From positions 2,108,001 through 2,172,000 of the forward strand of contig JAEQBH010000646.1 of the NCBI GenBank assembly GCA_016808115.1: a DNA stretch of 64,000 nt, given 5' to 3'. The position numbers were made by a program, and so were the translations under genes. Position 1 is the stretch's first letter; every line of letters starts with the position of its first letter. Shown here in pieces: positions 43,777-55,334 of this stretch. Origin of the DNA: Tetrastigma voinierianum. Taxonomy: Eukaryota > Streptophyta > Magnoliopsida > Vitales > Vitaceae. Under the pieces are notes generated by a model. That model saw only the letters and a list, made by a program, of their open reading frames with translations, had not been told where the DNA came from and did no database searches.

Positions 43777-44275
43777 CTAGACCCACCTTTCTTACTCGGA
43801 TCCCGAGGATTCAACAAACATAGCCTCAATTTCTTCGTCTTTGCTCTCACTTTCTTTGTCTTCGCTCTCACTTTCTTCCTCACTCTCTAATGAAGGACCT
43901 CTTTGCTTTCCCTTACCCTTTTTCACAGTTTGCGACATATCGGCTTTTCATTTTTTAACAGCTCGCTCCATAGAAGAGCTAGTGGCCTTTCCCTTCCCTG
44001 TGTTCTTCGATCTCGCCATAGATATGGCCAAAATGGCGAATATTGAGAGAGTAGTCCATACACACACAAAAGTCTCCCAACAACCCATCTCCAGCAATAT
44101 TAGACTCACCCTTTCCAGATCATTCAAAACCTTCCTCCCCATACCGCTCGTAGCGGATGCCCTAACCAACCAGGAGCATAGAACCACAACCCAAAGCCAC
44201 CTAAAACAATCCATACTAACACAGTGCAAAACCAGTTAGATTGCTCTATAGAAGACGAGAAGCACTTACCACCAT
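43777..44275 (-). pseudogene. Element 6: ORF2 N-terminal part
   Basis: After the internal promoter, a minus-strand ATG at 44273-44275 is followed at once by GTAAGT (44269-44264), a consensus plant splice donor. Further on, MARSKNTGKGKATSSS (44020-43970), a stop, and KKGKGKQR, then a repeated acidic stretch EESESEDKESESKDEEIE (43890-43830). This Lys/Ser start and acidic repeat is like the N-terminus of Athila-type ORF2. It is cut at 43777 by Element 7 and its remains continue left of 31334. Function unknown. Confidence 0.6.
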
Positions 44276-44810
44276 GGTTCTAGCACTTTCAGGCTCTGCG
44301 TGCAAAGAACTGTTGATGCCCCGAATCAGAGTGATGGTGAGACCTGAGGAAAAAGTTTGACCTAGGGCTTGCTTTGGTGAGAGAAGAAATTAGGTTAGGG
44401 TTTTTCTTATATAGGAGTTGTGGGGAAACATGAAAAGGTTCAAAAAATGGGAGGGCAAAATCTCTTCAAATAACCCATTCACGTGTGGCAGTACCGGTAC
44501 CAGTAAGTGTGGTACCGGTACCAGATTGCCACTACCACTATTTTCCATTATGGGTACCGGTACTAGTCAAGTGTGGTATCGGTACCAGATTGTTACTAAC
44601 TCTAATTCCAGTCTCGATATCAGTACTCACCATAGTGGTACCGTACCACTTGTAGAAATCCCTTCCGCACCGCTCAAACCCCTCCAACCGACTTGCGGTC
44701 GGGCCAATTGTGTACCACTCATCTCTATGACCTTCACGCCATTACTCTTAGGTCGTCCTTGCTCCACATGATCAAGAGTCTTAAGGTTCGGATAGAATTG
44801 GCAACTCAAG
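44276..44810 (-). promoter_or_regulatory. Element 6: internal promoter-like region before ORF2
   Basis: TATATAAG on the minus strand at 44406-44413 is followed by AAAAACCCTAACC and a leader to the ATG at 44275. Upstream, 44490-44650 has GGTACCGGTACC palindromes (perfect copy 44511-44522; others near 44493, 44554, 44580, 44638). This is the layout of the Element 6 LTR U3 but inside the element. I infer a promoter for ORF2; it may also be a decayed LTR fragment. Confidence 0.55.
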
Positions 44811-45530
44811 GCTCAACAAGGGTGCAAGGATGACTCAATATGATTTAGAAGTTTGAAAGAGAAATTATGGCATAAAATCATCTTTCAACTACTTATGGGT
44901 GTTCCTCAAAGAATAAGATGCAAGTAGTTGACATGGAATGCTAAAAATGCATAGGCTGAAGCGATAGCAAGCAAAAATGAGCTTGGGACAGGAAATCAAT
45001 GACTTGTGTAGTTTATGAATGAGAATGATACCAGTCAAGATTGACTCTAGAGAATAAACAAAAATTGGGTCAAGACGGTCCCAAATATGAAAAAAAGTTT
45101 TATGCATGCTTGTTATTGTGTATGTGCAGTGGAACTATATGAAGTGCATACATAAGGTCATGCAGCTGCATACATCCAAGGTTAAGTACCATACTCAAAA
45201 GAGCTGAAAATTGAAAAAATTGCATGCACTTAGCCTCCTAAGAACACTGAATTAAGCCAAATAGCATGCACTTAGATGATGGCTCTAATCACTAGTGTAT
45301 ACCGTATACCCACCCTCGCAAAGGAAATAAGCATTGCCCTCAATGCACTGACAGACACACCCCATAGAAATATAAGAGAGGGCCAAAAAAATACGGGTTA
45401 CATAAGGGTTGGACTCTACAAAAATACAGACTAAATGAGCAAAGCTTAAAGAAATGCAAGAAAAGGAAAAGAAAAACTATATACAAAAGGGTATGTCAGA
45501 GATTACGCTAAAGGAACATCTCGGTAGAGC
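44811..45530 (-). other. Element 6: non-coding stretch between integrase and ORF2 promoter
   Basis: AT-rich, with GCATGCACTTAG repeated twice (about 45225 and 45265). No gene seen. Confidence 0.5.
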
Positions 45531-46842
45531 GGATCTACCAATTCCTCACTACCCTCCTGGCAGTCAAAGTTCTCCATAAAGGGCTTTAGGCGCTGACCAT
45601 TGACTTTAAAGATTTTCCCCATTTCCGGATTCTCAATCTCCACTGCTCCATACGGGTGAACTACCTTGACGATGAAAGGTACTGTTCATCTAGAACGGAG
45701 TTTACCTGGAAAGATGTGTAAGTGAGAGCTGTACAACAGTACCTTTTGGTGAGGTTCAAAGGTCTTCCTTACAATGTTCTTGTCATGCAAGAGCTTGAGC
45801 CTCTCTTTGTAGATTCTTGAGCTCTCATATGATTCACGCCTCGAGTTCATCAGCTCGTTCCTTCTACTTGTGATCTCTATTTACCTACCTTAGCCAAATC
45901 AAAATTAAGAGTTTTAATGGCCCAATATGCTCTATGCTCCATTTCCACTAGGAGATGACATGCCTTGTCATAAACTAGCCTATAGGGAGACATACCAAGA
46001 ATAGTCTTAAAAGCAGTACGGTAGGCCCAAGGAGCGTCGGTTAGTCGAAATGACCAATCCTTGCGATTAGGGGTAACCCTTTTTTCCAAAATGTGTTTTA
46101 TCTCCCTATTGGCTAGTTCAACTTTACCATTGGTCTATGGTTGGTAAGTTGTGGAAACTTTGTGTGTGACTCCATACATTTTTAGCAAAATTTCAAAGGG
46201 TCGATTACAAAAATGGAGCCCACCATCACTAATGATTGCACGAGGCATTCAAAAGAGAGAAAAAATATGTTCTTTCAAAAATTTCGACACAACCTTGTGG
46301 TCATTAGTTCTTATTGGAATGGCCTCCACCCACTTAGCAACATAATCAACTGCCAATAAAATGTAGAGGTACCCACATGAGGGGGGGAAAGGCCCTATGA
46401 AGTCTAAAACTTAGCAATCAAAGATCTCAATAATTAAAATAAGGGTAAGAGGCATCATGTTCCTTTTTGTGATCCCTCCCAATTGTTGGCAGCAAGCACG
46501 GGTTTTGCAAAAGTCAAAGTGGTCTTTAAAAAGAGTGGGCCAGTAAAAACCGACTTGTAGGATTTTGTCCGCCGTTTTTCTTGCGGAGAAATGCCCTCCA
46601 CAAGCTTCAGAGTGACAAAAAGTGAGTACCCCAATTTGATCGTCATTGGATACACACCTTCTCATAAATTGATCAAGACAGTATTTAAACAAGTATGGAT
46701 CATCAAAGTTGTAATTATTTATGTCCACAAAAAATTTCCTCTTTTCCTGAGAGGTCCATTGGGATGGAATTTGTCCTATCACTAGATAGTTTACTATGTC
46801 CACATACCATGGGCGAGTGGGCCCGGAGCGGGATTTGCTCAT
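45531..46842 (-). pseudogene. Element 6: integrase
   Basis: Zinc-binding region: WYVDIVNYLVIGQIPSQWTS, then DDPYLFKYCLDQFMRRCV and HSEACGGHFSARKTADKILQ (46800-46560). The catalytic core (46400-46100) is broken; a DGGxxFCN-like segment is visible near 46215. The end has [20 protein letters not shown] and [14 protein letters not shown] (46080-45950), then the C-terminal module to about 45540. Several stops. Confidence 0.85.
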
Positions 46843-47368
46843 CGGGGAAAGTATCGCCTATGGGTGGTACCCGAGTTGTCTCAAGACCTTAAGACCAAGT
46901 GGTCAGCTACCACATTCTCAACTCCCTTCTTATCCTTAATGGTCAAGTTAAATTCTTGATAGAGTAGGATCCACCTAGTCAATCGAGGCTAAGTATCCTA
47001 CTTGAGGAAGCGAATGCCAGTTGTAGCGTCGGTGAAATGGTTACAAGATACCCACTACAATGTAAGTTTGCGAACTTTCTAGAATAAGATTTATGGCCAA
47101 GAACTCTTTCTCTGTAGTTGTGTAATTGGCTTGAGCGGAATCTAGAGTCTTGCTAGCATAATAGATCACAAATACTTTTTATCTTCCGCCACTATCACAT
47201 TAGATGGCATAATCCTTTAGCGTCACACATGATCTCAAAGGGAGGTCTAATTAGGAATCACATGATATGGTGACACTACCATAGTTTTCGAGTTTATCAA
47301 GGCCGCCTCACATGCTTGACCATTCCAAAAGTGACATCCTTGGCGAAGCCCAGGTACCTGGATGAAAT
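46843..47368 (-). pseudogene. Element 6: RNase H domain, degraded
   Basis: Fragments such as IMCDAKDYAI-like (47200-47230), EKEFLAINLI-like (47090) and VVADHL-like (46900-46920) in different frames fit the RNase H position between RT and integrase. Strongly mutated. Confidence 0.65.
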
Positions 47369-48267
47369 TTATGTACTAAATTCTCTTATGAATCTCCTAT
47401 AAAATCTTGCTTGACCTAAGAATGACCGTATATCCTTGACACACTTAGGAGTGGGTAAGTTGGAGATCAACTCAACTTTTGCTTTATCTACCTCCATTCC
47501 TTTTCTCGACACTATGTGTCCTAGAACAATCCCTTGTGTCACCATGAAGTGACACTTCTCCCAATTCAACACTAAATTCTTCTCATGACACCTTTCCACC
47601 ACTCTCCTTTAATTCTCCAAACATCCCTCATATGAATCTCCAAAAACAGAGAAATCATCCATGAAAATCTCTAAGATATGTTCTATCATATCAGTAAAAA
47701 TCCCCATCATGCATCGCTTGAAGGTTCCTTGTGCATTACATAATTGAGCATTTTAAAGGCCGATGTGCCGAGGCAAGTGAATGTGGTTTCTCTTTATCTT
47801 CTGAGGCTATCTCAATTTGATTGTACTGGTACCCATCTAGGAAATAATAGAATTGTGCCCTACAACTCTCGACATTTGATCCTGAGTAGAGGAAAATGAT
47901 CTTTCTAGTCTTTAGCATTAAGTTCCTATAATTACATGCACACCCTCCAACCTATGGTGACCCAAGTGGGAATTAGCTCATTGTGTTCATTTTCTACCAC
48001 AGTGACCCCGGATTTCTTAGGAACTACTTGGGTTGGACTGACCCACTTGCTATCTGCGATGGGCTAAATAACACCTACATCTAGCAGTTTTAAGACCTCT
48101 TTCTTGAAAACTTCTTTCATGATTGGGTTCAGTCGTCGCTGTGGTTGTCTAGAGGGTTTGACATCCTCTGCCAAGTGAATCCTATGTGTGCAAATCAAGG
48201 GGCTGATTCCCTTAATATTTACAATGGTCCATCCTATGGCAGTTTTTTGGGTTCTCAATATCTCCAA
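47369..48267 (-). pseudogene. Element 6: reverse transcriptase
   Basis: DIKGISPLICTHRIHLAE-like start, QRRLNPIMKEVFKKEVLKLL (48150-48080), WVSPTQVVPKKSG-like segment at about 48030, YYFLDGYQYNQIEIASEDKE (47850), FMDDFSVFG-like segment around 47655, KNLVLNWEKCHFMVTQGIVL and GQARFYRRFIREFS (47600-47370). Frame changes near 48060, 47920 and 47700. The FLDG Asp is present. Confidence 0.88.
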
Positions 48268-48710
48268 AAGTTTATTCTCTTTATCTAACTCTAAAGATGA
48301 GGATATGATTATCGGGAAAGTTTATTCTACCCCTAGGAATGCATACTTGAGATTCAATGGTAAGGGTTTCAACTCAAGCTTAGGTGGTTTCTCTTTCAAA
48401 GGTAATACTCTCAATTAGTGGCAATTTTTCAAATCTGGGTACCCACCCATTTGCTTCCATTACTTTCGCGTGCTCGATTATGGTCACGAAACTCCGCCGG
48501 ATGTGATTTACCTCCTCGGCCTGGCAGAGCAAGGATAAGACTTGAGAGGGTCATCATATGAAACATGAATCTACATAGTTTGCACAACAAATTCCTATCA
48601 TATTTACCCCACCCAGGGGCACGTCCTCATCGTCCCCTATCTCCTTGATAACATTGAAGATATTCAAATTAACAGTCATGTTACCAAAAGATAACATCAT
48701 TAGTCCTCCC
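48268..48710 (-). pseudogene. Element 6: protease-to-RT linker
   Basis: Frame-broken linker; LPLKEKPPKLELKPLPLN-like segment (48400-48340) is the usual sequence before RT in this lineage. Confidence 0.65.
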
Positions 48711-49148
48711 CTACAGTGTATGATGGCATTGGCAGTGGCTAAGAATCACTGGGAACTGAGTTCCTTGATTCACCACAGGTTGAGTGTCAAGAACAAAAAA
48801 GTCCACAGGAAAGTAGAACTTGTCTACTTGCACCAATACATCATTCACTATCCCTCTAGGAATTTTCACACTATGGTCAGCTAGCTGAAGGGTGATATTA
48901 GTCGATTCTAACTCTCCAAACCCTAGCTCAACATATACCAAGTATGGAAACAAATTAACACTTGCTCCTAAGTCCACTAGAGCATTTCCCAATTTCAAAT
49001 TTCCCACCACTATGGAAATAGTGGGGCTTCTTGGGTCTTTGTATTTTGAGGGCAAGTTATTCCTAATCAAGGTGATTTGAACAATCATGAATGCATCCAT
49101 GTTGACACCTAACTTTCTTTTCACAGTGCACAAGTCTTTCAAAAGCAC
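48711..49148 (-). pseudogene. Element 6: protease
   Basis: One open frame: LLKDLCTVKRKLGVN, LPSKYKDPRSPTISIVVGNL, ALVDLGASVNLFPYLVYVEL, TLQLADHSVKIPRGIVNDVL and FYFPVDFFVLDTQPV. The active-site DLGAS is intact as in related elements. Function as in Element 1. The frame runs out at 48711. Confidence 0.9.
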
Positions 49149-50445
49149 GGCATGGCCAGATTTTTAATAGCATCCAACGAGGGGAATGTTTGCATGCTTT
49201 GTTTGAATAACTCATAGATTTAGTGCGATTGTTTACTTTCTTAGGGGCTCGACTGGCAGGGTATGAAGCCAAGAGAGGGACATGGGAAGTTTTATCTTTT
49301 TCTGTTTCAACATCAACAACATCTGTTCTAGGAACATGAGGCTTATCAGACACCTCCTCATCCCTTAGTGGTTCATTTTTCACATCTTTTGTTTGTTCTT
49401 TGAAATTTGAATGGTTTTGTCGATTGTTGCCACTTCGAGAAGAGTGGTGGCGACCTTCTGATGTTCAAGGTGACATCACTTGGACTTGAGACTCAACACT
49501 ATTTTGACCTTAGGGTTGGATGAGGTCTAAGAAGGAGTTTCCCATGCTGCTTGATGAAAATTTCCCGTCGACGAGGTGATTTAGTGATTTGGGATCTCCA
49601 CATGCATTTGAGGCGGATCAAAATTCGAGTGTAAGTGGATTAATGGCATGACAGGCGTGTCACGATGTCCTCCAACTTCTCTTATGTGGAGGTTGGTAAA
49701 GCTATTGGTTTTGACTCCCTTGAGAAGAGGGGTGGAAACCTTGGTTAGGATCATGAAGTAGGATGTGGATTTTGGAATTAGGGCTTGATTTGAAAAGCCT
49801 TGGTTTTAGAAGTTCTCGCCTTGGTTATTTGGCAAATGGTTTTGACCTCCCTCATTCTTCCAACTAAAATTCGAGATTAACACCCTACTACAGATTATAA
49901 GTTTCGAATATGGGAGAATTAATGCCTTCTTTGGTAATTAGAGCATTAGCTTGCTCTATTTAAATTCCTTTCTCATGGCTTGAGGAAGGTTAAGATAGTT
50001 GTGGTTGAATGAGTGGGTCAGCTGTGAAATGATGCATGACTCCTCACTCCATATCCCACTTAGGTAAGGTACCTTGGGTATAATAATCACCTTATTCACT
50101 TTTTCCAATTAGGTGGCCTCTTCCAAGTTAAATTGGCTATTTTAAGCTTGAGTCATCATTCTCTCTTAGGTGATGTATTCCTCCTCCACAGCCCAGGTGT
50201 ACTCTTGCACTTTAGCGATGTCTAGGGAGTATTAGTCTCGAGTTCGAGCATTTTACGCTGTTGTATCAAAATTGCACAGCCTCCCTAGCGCTTTTCTCAT
50301 AGAATTCCCCCGCACACATCGTTTGGATGTATTGTTTGTTATTCAGGGACAGTTCTTGGTGAAAATATGCAACAATTTGTCCAACATCTAAACCATGGTG
50401 AGGGAGAGCGTGGAGGAGGTCCTTGTATCTTTCCCATACAATAGC
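49149..50445 (-). pseudogene. Element 6: gag, C-terminal part
   Basis: Directly left of Element 9, the frame reads AIVWERYKDLLHALPHHGLD, VGQIVAYFHQELSLNNKQYI and MCAGEFYEKSAREAVQF (50445-50266). This joins the EKPGEPFAI end of the N-terminal part at 60099 over the ATAGC duplication. Downstream to 49149 the sequence has many stops and an Asn/Gln/Pro-rich nature. Confidence 0.85.
50441..50445. other. Element 9 target-site duplication, left copy
   Basis: ATAGC here and at 60099-60103 flank the TG...CA ends of Element 9, and the gag frame of Element 6 continues across. Confidence 0.92.
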
Positions 50446-51354
50446 TGATTCGTGCCACGGTAGGGTGAACGGAATCAACAAAATTTGTTTCCTATGTTCC
50501 TCCTCTTTGTGGTAGTCCATTTACTCTTAGGTATAGTGGTCTAGGGTCGAATCGAGAATGGAGTTTCATCCCCGAATGACTCGCGTTAGTGTTGAAAATG
50601 GTGAGGCTTTTAATTTGGATTTTGGATTTGTTTCAAAGCAGGTGGAAGTTGTTTGGATCTTGATTAATTGTAAATTGAGAAAGTGAAGTGTGAAAGAGTA
50701 ACTTTGAAGGTTTAGGTCACTAGCTTGACAACATGGGGATAACAAGTGTCCTCGGGTTTTATCCTCGCATCATGGCCCAGCAAACCTAGTCCAAACCATA
50801 ACGGATCTTTGTTTAACTAGAAAACTAACCACAGAAACACTCCTATTTGAGTCAACACGGGCAACATGCATTTTCACATTGCCTTTTAGTTTAAACCTAG
50901 CACTCAACCTCATTTCGGTGGCAACATTAAAGGCCATCTAAAGAATAACGATTCATCTAACAATAAGTATGCAGCACAGCTTTTCACATGGTAAGTGATA
51001 CATTTTATTATATGAAGTGATTTACGGGGTGCAAATGGGTGTGAAGTAATGACATTAAATGATATTTAACCCCCACAATTTGAAAAATTGGGAGCCATAA
51101 ATCTGATGCTGTAGCATTTTAACATGAGGACAACCCTGCAATGCTGAAACTAAATAGCAACCCTCCTCTTCAAAGTTATGAGACTTAGCCAAGCATCTCT
51201 TGAGTTGTCATCCTCAAGAGGGGTGTTTAGTAGCCTAGAAAATGAAAGAAAGGAGAGAGAAAGAGAGAAAAGTAAAATATAAATTGTTGCGGGAGATATT
51301 TACATAAATGAAAAGATTTGCCAAAAAAGATTGTAGAGTTACAAAAGATGGGGG

Positions 51355-51362
51355 CTTATATA
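51355..51362 (-). promoter_or_regulatory. Element 9 3' LTR TATA box
   Basis: TATATAAG on the minus strand in GGCCTATATAAGCCCCC; the same site in the 5' LTR has lost five bases. Confidence 0.75.
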
Positions 51363-51429
51363 GGCCACCCAATGTGAAACTACGAAAGCTAATATATTGG
51401 CTCATCTGAGGAGCCAATTATGCAGCGGG

Positions 51430-51790
51430 GTCGTTTGGCGTGGTATAAATTTAACGGGGCGGGGGAATTTCGCTAGGTAGCGAAAATTTAGCTAGCCTAG
51501 CAGTACGAGAGATGAGCGAAAATGGGAATTTTAAGCTATGCACGATGATTCGCTAGCTAAGCGAGCCCGACCCAGCCCTATGAGGTACTGAGGGAGATAG
51601 CGAGATGGAGATTTGTTAGGCACGGTCGATTTTCGCTATAGCGGGAATTTGGCTAACCCTAGCGGGGAATTTCTCAATTCGCTAGGATACAGAAATTTTC
51701 GCTATGGGTGAGGTGCCCGCAGTCAATGAATTTTAAGCAATCATAGCGGAGAATTTCTCAGATTGGCACATTCTTCGCCTCGCTACTCTT
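51430..51790 (-). repeat. U3 palindrome array, TAGCGAAA type (3' LTR)
   Basis: TTTCGCTAGGTAGCGAAAA, TAGCTAGCCTAGC, GATTCGCTAGCTAAGCGA, TTTTCGCTATAGCG and related pieces upstream of the TATA box. Less regular than in the 5' LTR. Confidence 0.8.
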
Positions 51791-52095
51791 TGCGCCCCTC
51801 TTTGCATCCTCCATCTTGCTTTGCCTTCATTTCATCAACGAGATTTTGATATGTTGTTAATTTGGAAATAGTTTCAATCTTCATGGTTCAACACATCTAG
51901 ATATCAAATTGACACACAATGGACTGAGGTACACAAAGGCACATAAAATAACCACAAATAACCTCGAAATGGCATAGGTGATACTAAGTAGGCATGAACA
52001 CCTCAATTGAAAGCAATTGATACGATTAGTGCGCAAAAAGCACTCAAAACCTATCTCGAATAGGGCTAAAAATAGCACTTTTTGGGCACTAATCA

Positions 52096-52110
52096 CACCC
52101 CCCAACCGAC
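52096..52110 (-). promoter_or_regulatory. Element 9: polypurine tract
   Basis: GTCGGTTGGGGGGTG on the minus strand immediately before the LTR start TGATTAGTGCCC. Confidence 0.88.
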
Positions 52111-52790
52111 ACGTTGCTAGTCCCTTAGCAATGCAAAAATAATAAGGGCATGCATGCAGTGATTTTCTCAAAAAGTTTATGGTTCAAAAAGGTGTATATA
52201 CAAATAAGCATTACCTTTAAAATGAAGAATTGATACCAAGTTTGGCTTAGGCATGAGAGAGGCAAAACCATACAGGCAATTTGAGGTCAACATCGGATCC
52301 ATGGTTCTCAGCCTGAATTTCAACAAAGTCTAATGGTTCTTAATGTAACGGATTGAGCCCGATAAAGTCTGAAAATTATTCCACTCCCCTGACACAGCTA
52401 CGGCATGGCCTTAAAGGCATTGAACAACCTAGATAGGAAGCTACCTCTTCTTTCTTTATTCCAACTACATTGCTTCAGGGTGCAATGCTCAAAACTCGCT
52501 TTCACCAAAGTCCGTGTAGCAGAGGTCTGATGACTCCCAACCAATTAAGGTTTAGGGCATCGAGAGCCAAGGATCAACTGACCACAAACTCTGAGGCTTT
52601 GCCAGGACTCCGAATGACTTTGAAAATCAAGCACCTACAATTCGCTAAACCTTACCCATTCACCCGTGTAGCGAACACTAAGTCAATGATTCCCAACCAA
52701 TTAAGGCATAGGGCATCGGGCTTCAAAAGCTTTCGCCATATACCCCTCGGATTTGTATCGGGTTTTGAGAGTAAAAATTAATCACGACTT
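52111..52790 (-). other. Element 9: 3' internal module with paired motif
   Basis: Contains GACTCCCAACCAATTAAGG with TTTAGGGCATCGAG at about 52530-52565 and GATTCCCAACCAATTAAGG with ATAGGGCATCGGG at about 52685-52720, a direct repeat about 155 bp apart, also present in Element 8. Non-coding. Confidence 0.75.
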
Positions 52791-53383
52791 TATTTTTCTT
52801 TTCTTCTTTTCTTTTTCTTTTTGCTTTTCTTTTCTTTTCCTTTTGGGAAGACTACATTGGTCTTCAAATATAAGTAACCTAAAACCTATCATGGGTTGCC
52901 AGCATACCCTAAGGCCGGCTATGCAAAGTGAGAAAGGGAGGCATACAATTTCCGCAAACTATTGGTATGTCGGGTGTGCGGTGTGAATTAGCTCAAAGGG
53001 GACATATTCAAGTTGAATCGCTAGAATCTTAAATGACCAGCCCGAATCATGCATGGAACGGAACACAATATTAAGGTGACAAGCAGGGTTTTCAATTTTC
53101 CATTTAAAGCAATTCAAAATTGTCCAATTAAAGCAATTCAATTGTTCAGTGAAGACAAAAATGATTACATAAGGTGGAGACACAAGATTTTGCAAAAGTA
53201 AAAGTAAACTATATAGCAGTATAGCTTTTGATATAGCCAAAATGGCTAGTACATACATAACAAAGCTAAACATACAAAAAATATCACTGCCTACTATGGC
53301 TAATACATGAATCCTACACAAAATTAGTAGGCAGTTGATAAAGCTGATAACTATACAAAATCATAAAAAGAAATCAAACCACC
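52791..53383 (-). other. Element 9: purine-rich tract and AT-rich 3' region
   Basis: A pyrimidine run of about 55 bases at 52795-52850 (A/G-rich on the element strand) followed by GACTACATTGGTCTT, matching the duplicated module of Element 8. The rest is AT-rich with no gene. Confidence 0.7.
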
Positions 53384-55334
53384 TCACTCCTGTGGTGGTG
53401 GTGGGTCTGTAGCTACTGCTGCTGCTGCCAACATATCCAAAGAAGCTGCTGCTGCAGTGGGCTCAGCTCTCTGGTCAGGAACGCGCGGAATACCCAAATG
53501 TGTCATGATCTGCTGCAGCATGGAGTGACAGTGACCTAGAGTGGCCTCAGCTCGAGCCCGACCTGCGGATACATCTTTGCTGGAGTAATGACGATGAGCA
53601 TATAGCATCCATCACACCTGCTATCTCTCGGTACGGCATGTGCGTACTCCGTGAATCTTTGTGATGTAAATGATGGGCCGGGAGTATTAGCGAGAAACAT
53701 GACTGAAGTAGGTAAGTAGGAGATGGAGGAGAAACGATCAGACTAGCTGGACTCCTCTCCATCTCAGGCTCAGAAGCACGACTACCCCCTCTGTGAGAAT
53801 GCTCTGCCTCTGGAACAGGAACCTCCTCCTGGTCCTGCTGCTGGAGGAGAAAAGATATGGGCATCACCATCGCTCGCTCCATCGACAGGACCTGAGGGCA
53901 TCTAAATCTCCGCTCAATCCGGGGCTCCTGCAGAGCCCAGTGCTCGAGGACTGGCATAATAGTCGGCATGAAGTGGAAGACTCGCATTTCGAACCGGGCC
54001 CTTACGGTGGACCTTGTCTTCAAATGTCACATCAAGGAGGTCATCCCACCGGCTCGGAGGGACTAAACCGGTATCCCTACGAGGATGGATAAAGAGCCTC
54101 AGGGATGGCCCCTCTCTGTGTCGTAGTCTTCTGTGGGAAGAGCGCAGTCTGAATAGGAATCCGATCGGCGTCGAGGAGGGGTACGCCTCTGAAGAGCAAC
54201 GGCCGGCTGTGGTGTCTCGGGCAAGAATGCGGACCATCTCCCGCTAAGGTGGGTGAGACGAATCTCGATAACCCTCCTAGAGATTGGCTGGGTATCTGCT
54301 GAGGCTGGCCTTGGCGGATATGTCATTCTTGGCGCCTCTGGCGATCGTCGATGGTGACGAGCTCGACGGACTAGAGCTCCCGGGGAGGTCATCGAATGGT
54401 ATAGAACGCTCGGGGGTAATAAAGCGCCTCGGCGTCATAAATGGCCGGCGAGGGTAGTGCTCGTCGGTCGCATCGAGTCCCCGAATGCAGGATCCGCCCG
54501 GCCGACGGCCAGGGCGGCGTAATATGACTCCCCGTAGAGTCTCGAGATAGAGCGCGGCGTTCCCGGAATAGGGTGCCCGGTGAATGCTTGGCCTCCCGAT
54601 CACGGAGGCTGGCGATAGTACTAAGGCGAGGGAGGTCGCCTCTGCTGTGGCGATGTTTGGAGGCGGTGAGTCTAGATAGGATGACTCACCGGGCCGGGGA
54701 AGTACGGGCGGGCCCTCCCGAGTTCTCACGTGAGGCCACGGTGTGGGGCCACAGGTCCCGTCCACGTCTGATGCCTCCTAGGCCCACAGGCTCACTCGGG
54801 GGGTACCTCGGGGCCCGGGCCGAGTCTTTGGGGCACAGTCTGGAAATTTGGGCGGGGTGCTCCTCTCTCTCGGGGGTGATGAACCGACCGAGGTCTCGGT
54901 AGGACCCACCTGCAGTGCAGCACCATAAGCGGGAGTCTAGAAAGGACAGGTAAGGCTCGTGTGAAGATGAAGCCCGGGGCGCTGCGAGCTAATCCTAGGG
55001 CTCGCTGCGCTGGCCGGAGTCACCTTCTGATGGGACGAGACGGACCCGGGGTTCGTTGGCGGGGACGGGAGCCTTTGGATGAGTGCAGCGGTGGGGCGGC
55101 GGCGCTGCGAGTGGCCGGCTGCGTGCGATGGCTCGGTCGGCTCGACCGGCGGTGGGCGGGTGCCGGGTGGTGGAGACCTTGAGACGGGGGCGGCGGTGGC
55201 TCGAGTGCGGCCGGCCGTGACGACGACAGTGGAGAGCGGCCTTGAGCAGGCGCGCGAGACGAAGCGCGTGGCTCAGGTGGCTGGGGAGGGAAAGGATTTG
55301 AAGTGAATTCCAAAAGCCCCCTCCCACAGTTCAT
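53384..55334 (-). pseudogene. Element 9: GC-rich ORF2 region
   Basis: Several overlapping open frames on the minus strand: an N-terminal Pro/Arg/His-rich part (55334-54995), 54765-54277 with RRPFMTPRRFITPERSIPFD, 54023-53547 with LKTRSTVRARFEMRVFHFMP-like residues, and 53608-53384 with a poly-Ala/GCT run. The MTPRxF and RTRSTV segments align in order with ORF2 of Element 8. Base composition is much more GC-rich than the flanks. Frame is lost repeatedly. No transmembrane or signal sequence is evident. Function unknown. Confidence 0.65.

Larger units (their letters stand above)
50446..52095 (-). repeat. Element 9: 3' LTR
   Basis: TGATTCGTGCC...GGGCACTAATCA, 1650 bp. It keeps the TATA box (51355-51362) and a partly decayed palindrome array. 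Pairs with 58462-60098; shared features include AATGACTCGC.TTAGTGTTGAA and GTTATGAGACTTAGCCAAGC. Confidence 0.93.

Noticed and set aside
31329..43781. Target-site duplication of Element 7
   Set aside because: TTTAT on the left and CTAGA on the right do not match, so none is claimed.
43841..44239. 132-residue Ser/Leu-rich open frame on the plus strand
   Set aside because: Antisense to the acidic Ser/Glu repeat of Element 6 ORF2. The SLSLSS pattern is a by-product of that repeat.
53384..55334. GC-rich host gene or CpG-island promoter
   Set aside because: It lies between the spacer and 3' module of Element 9 and shares the MTPRxF and RTRSTV segments with ORF2 of Element 8, so it is best read as element sequence, though capture of host DNA is kept open as a finding.
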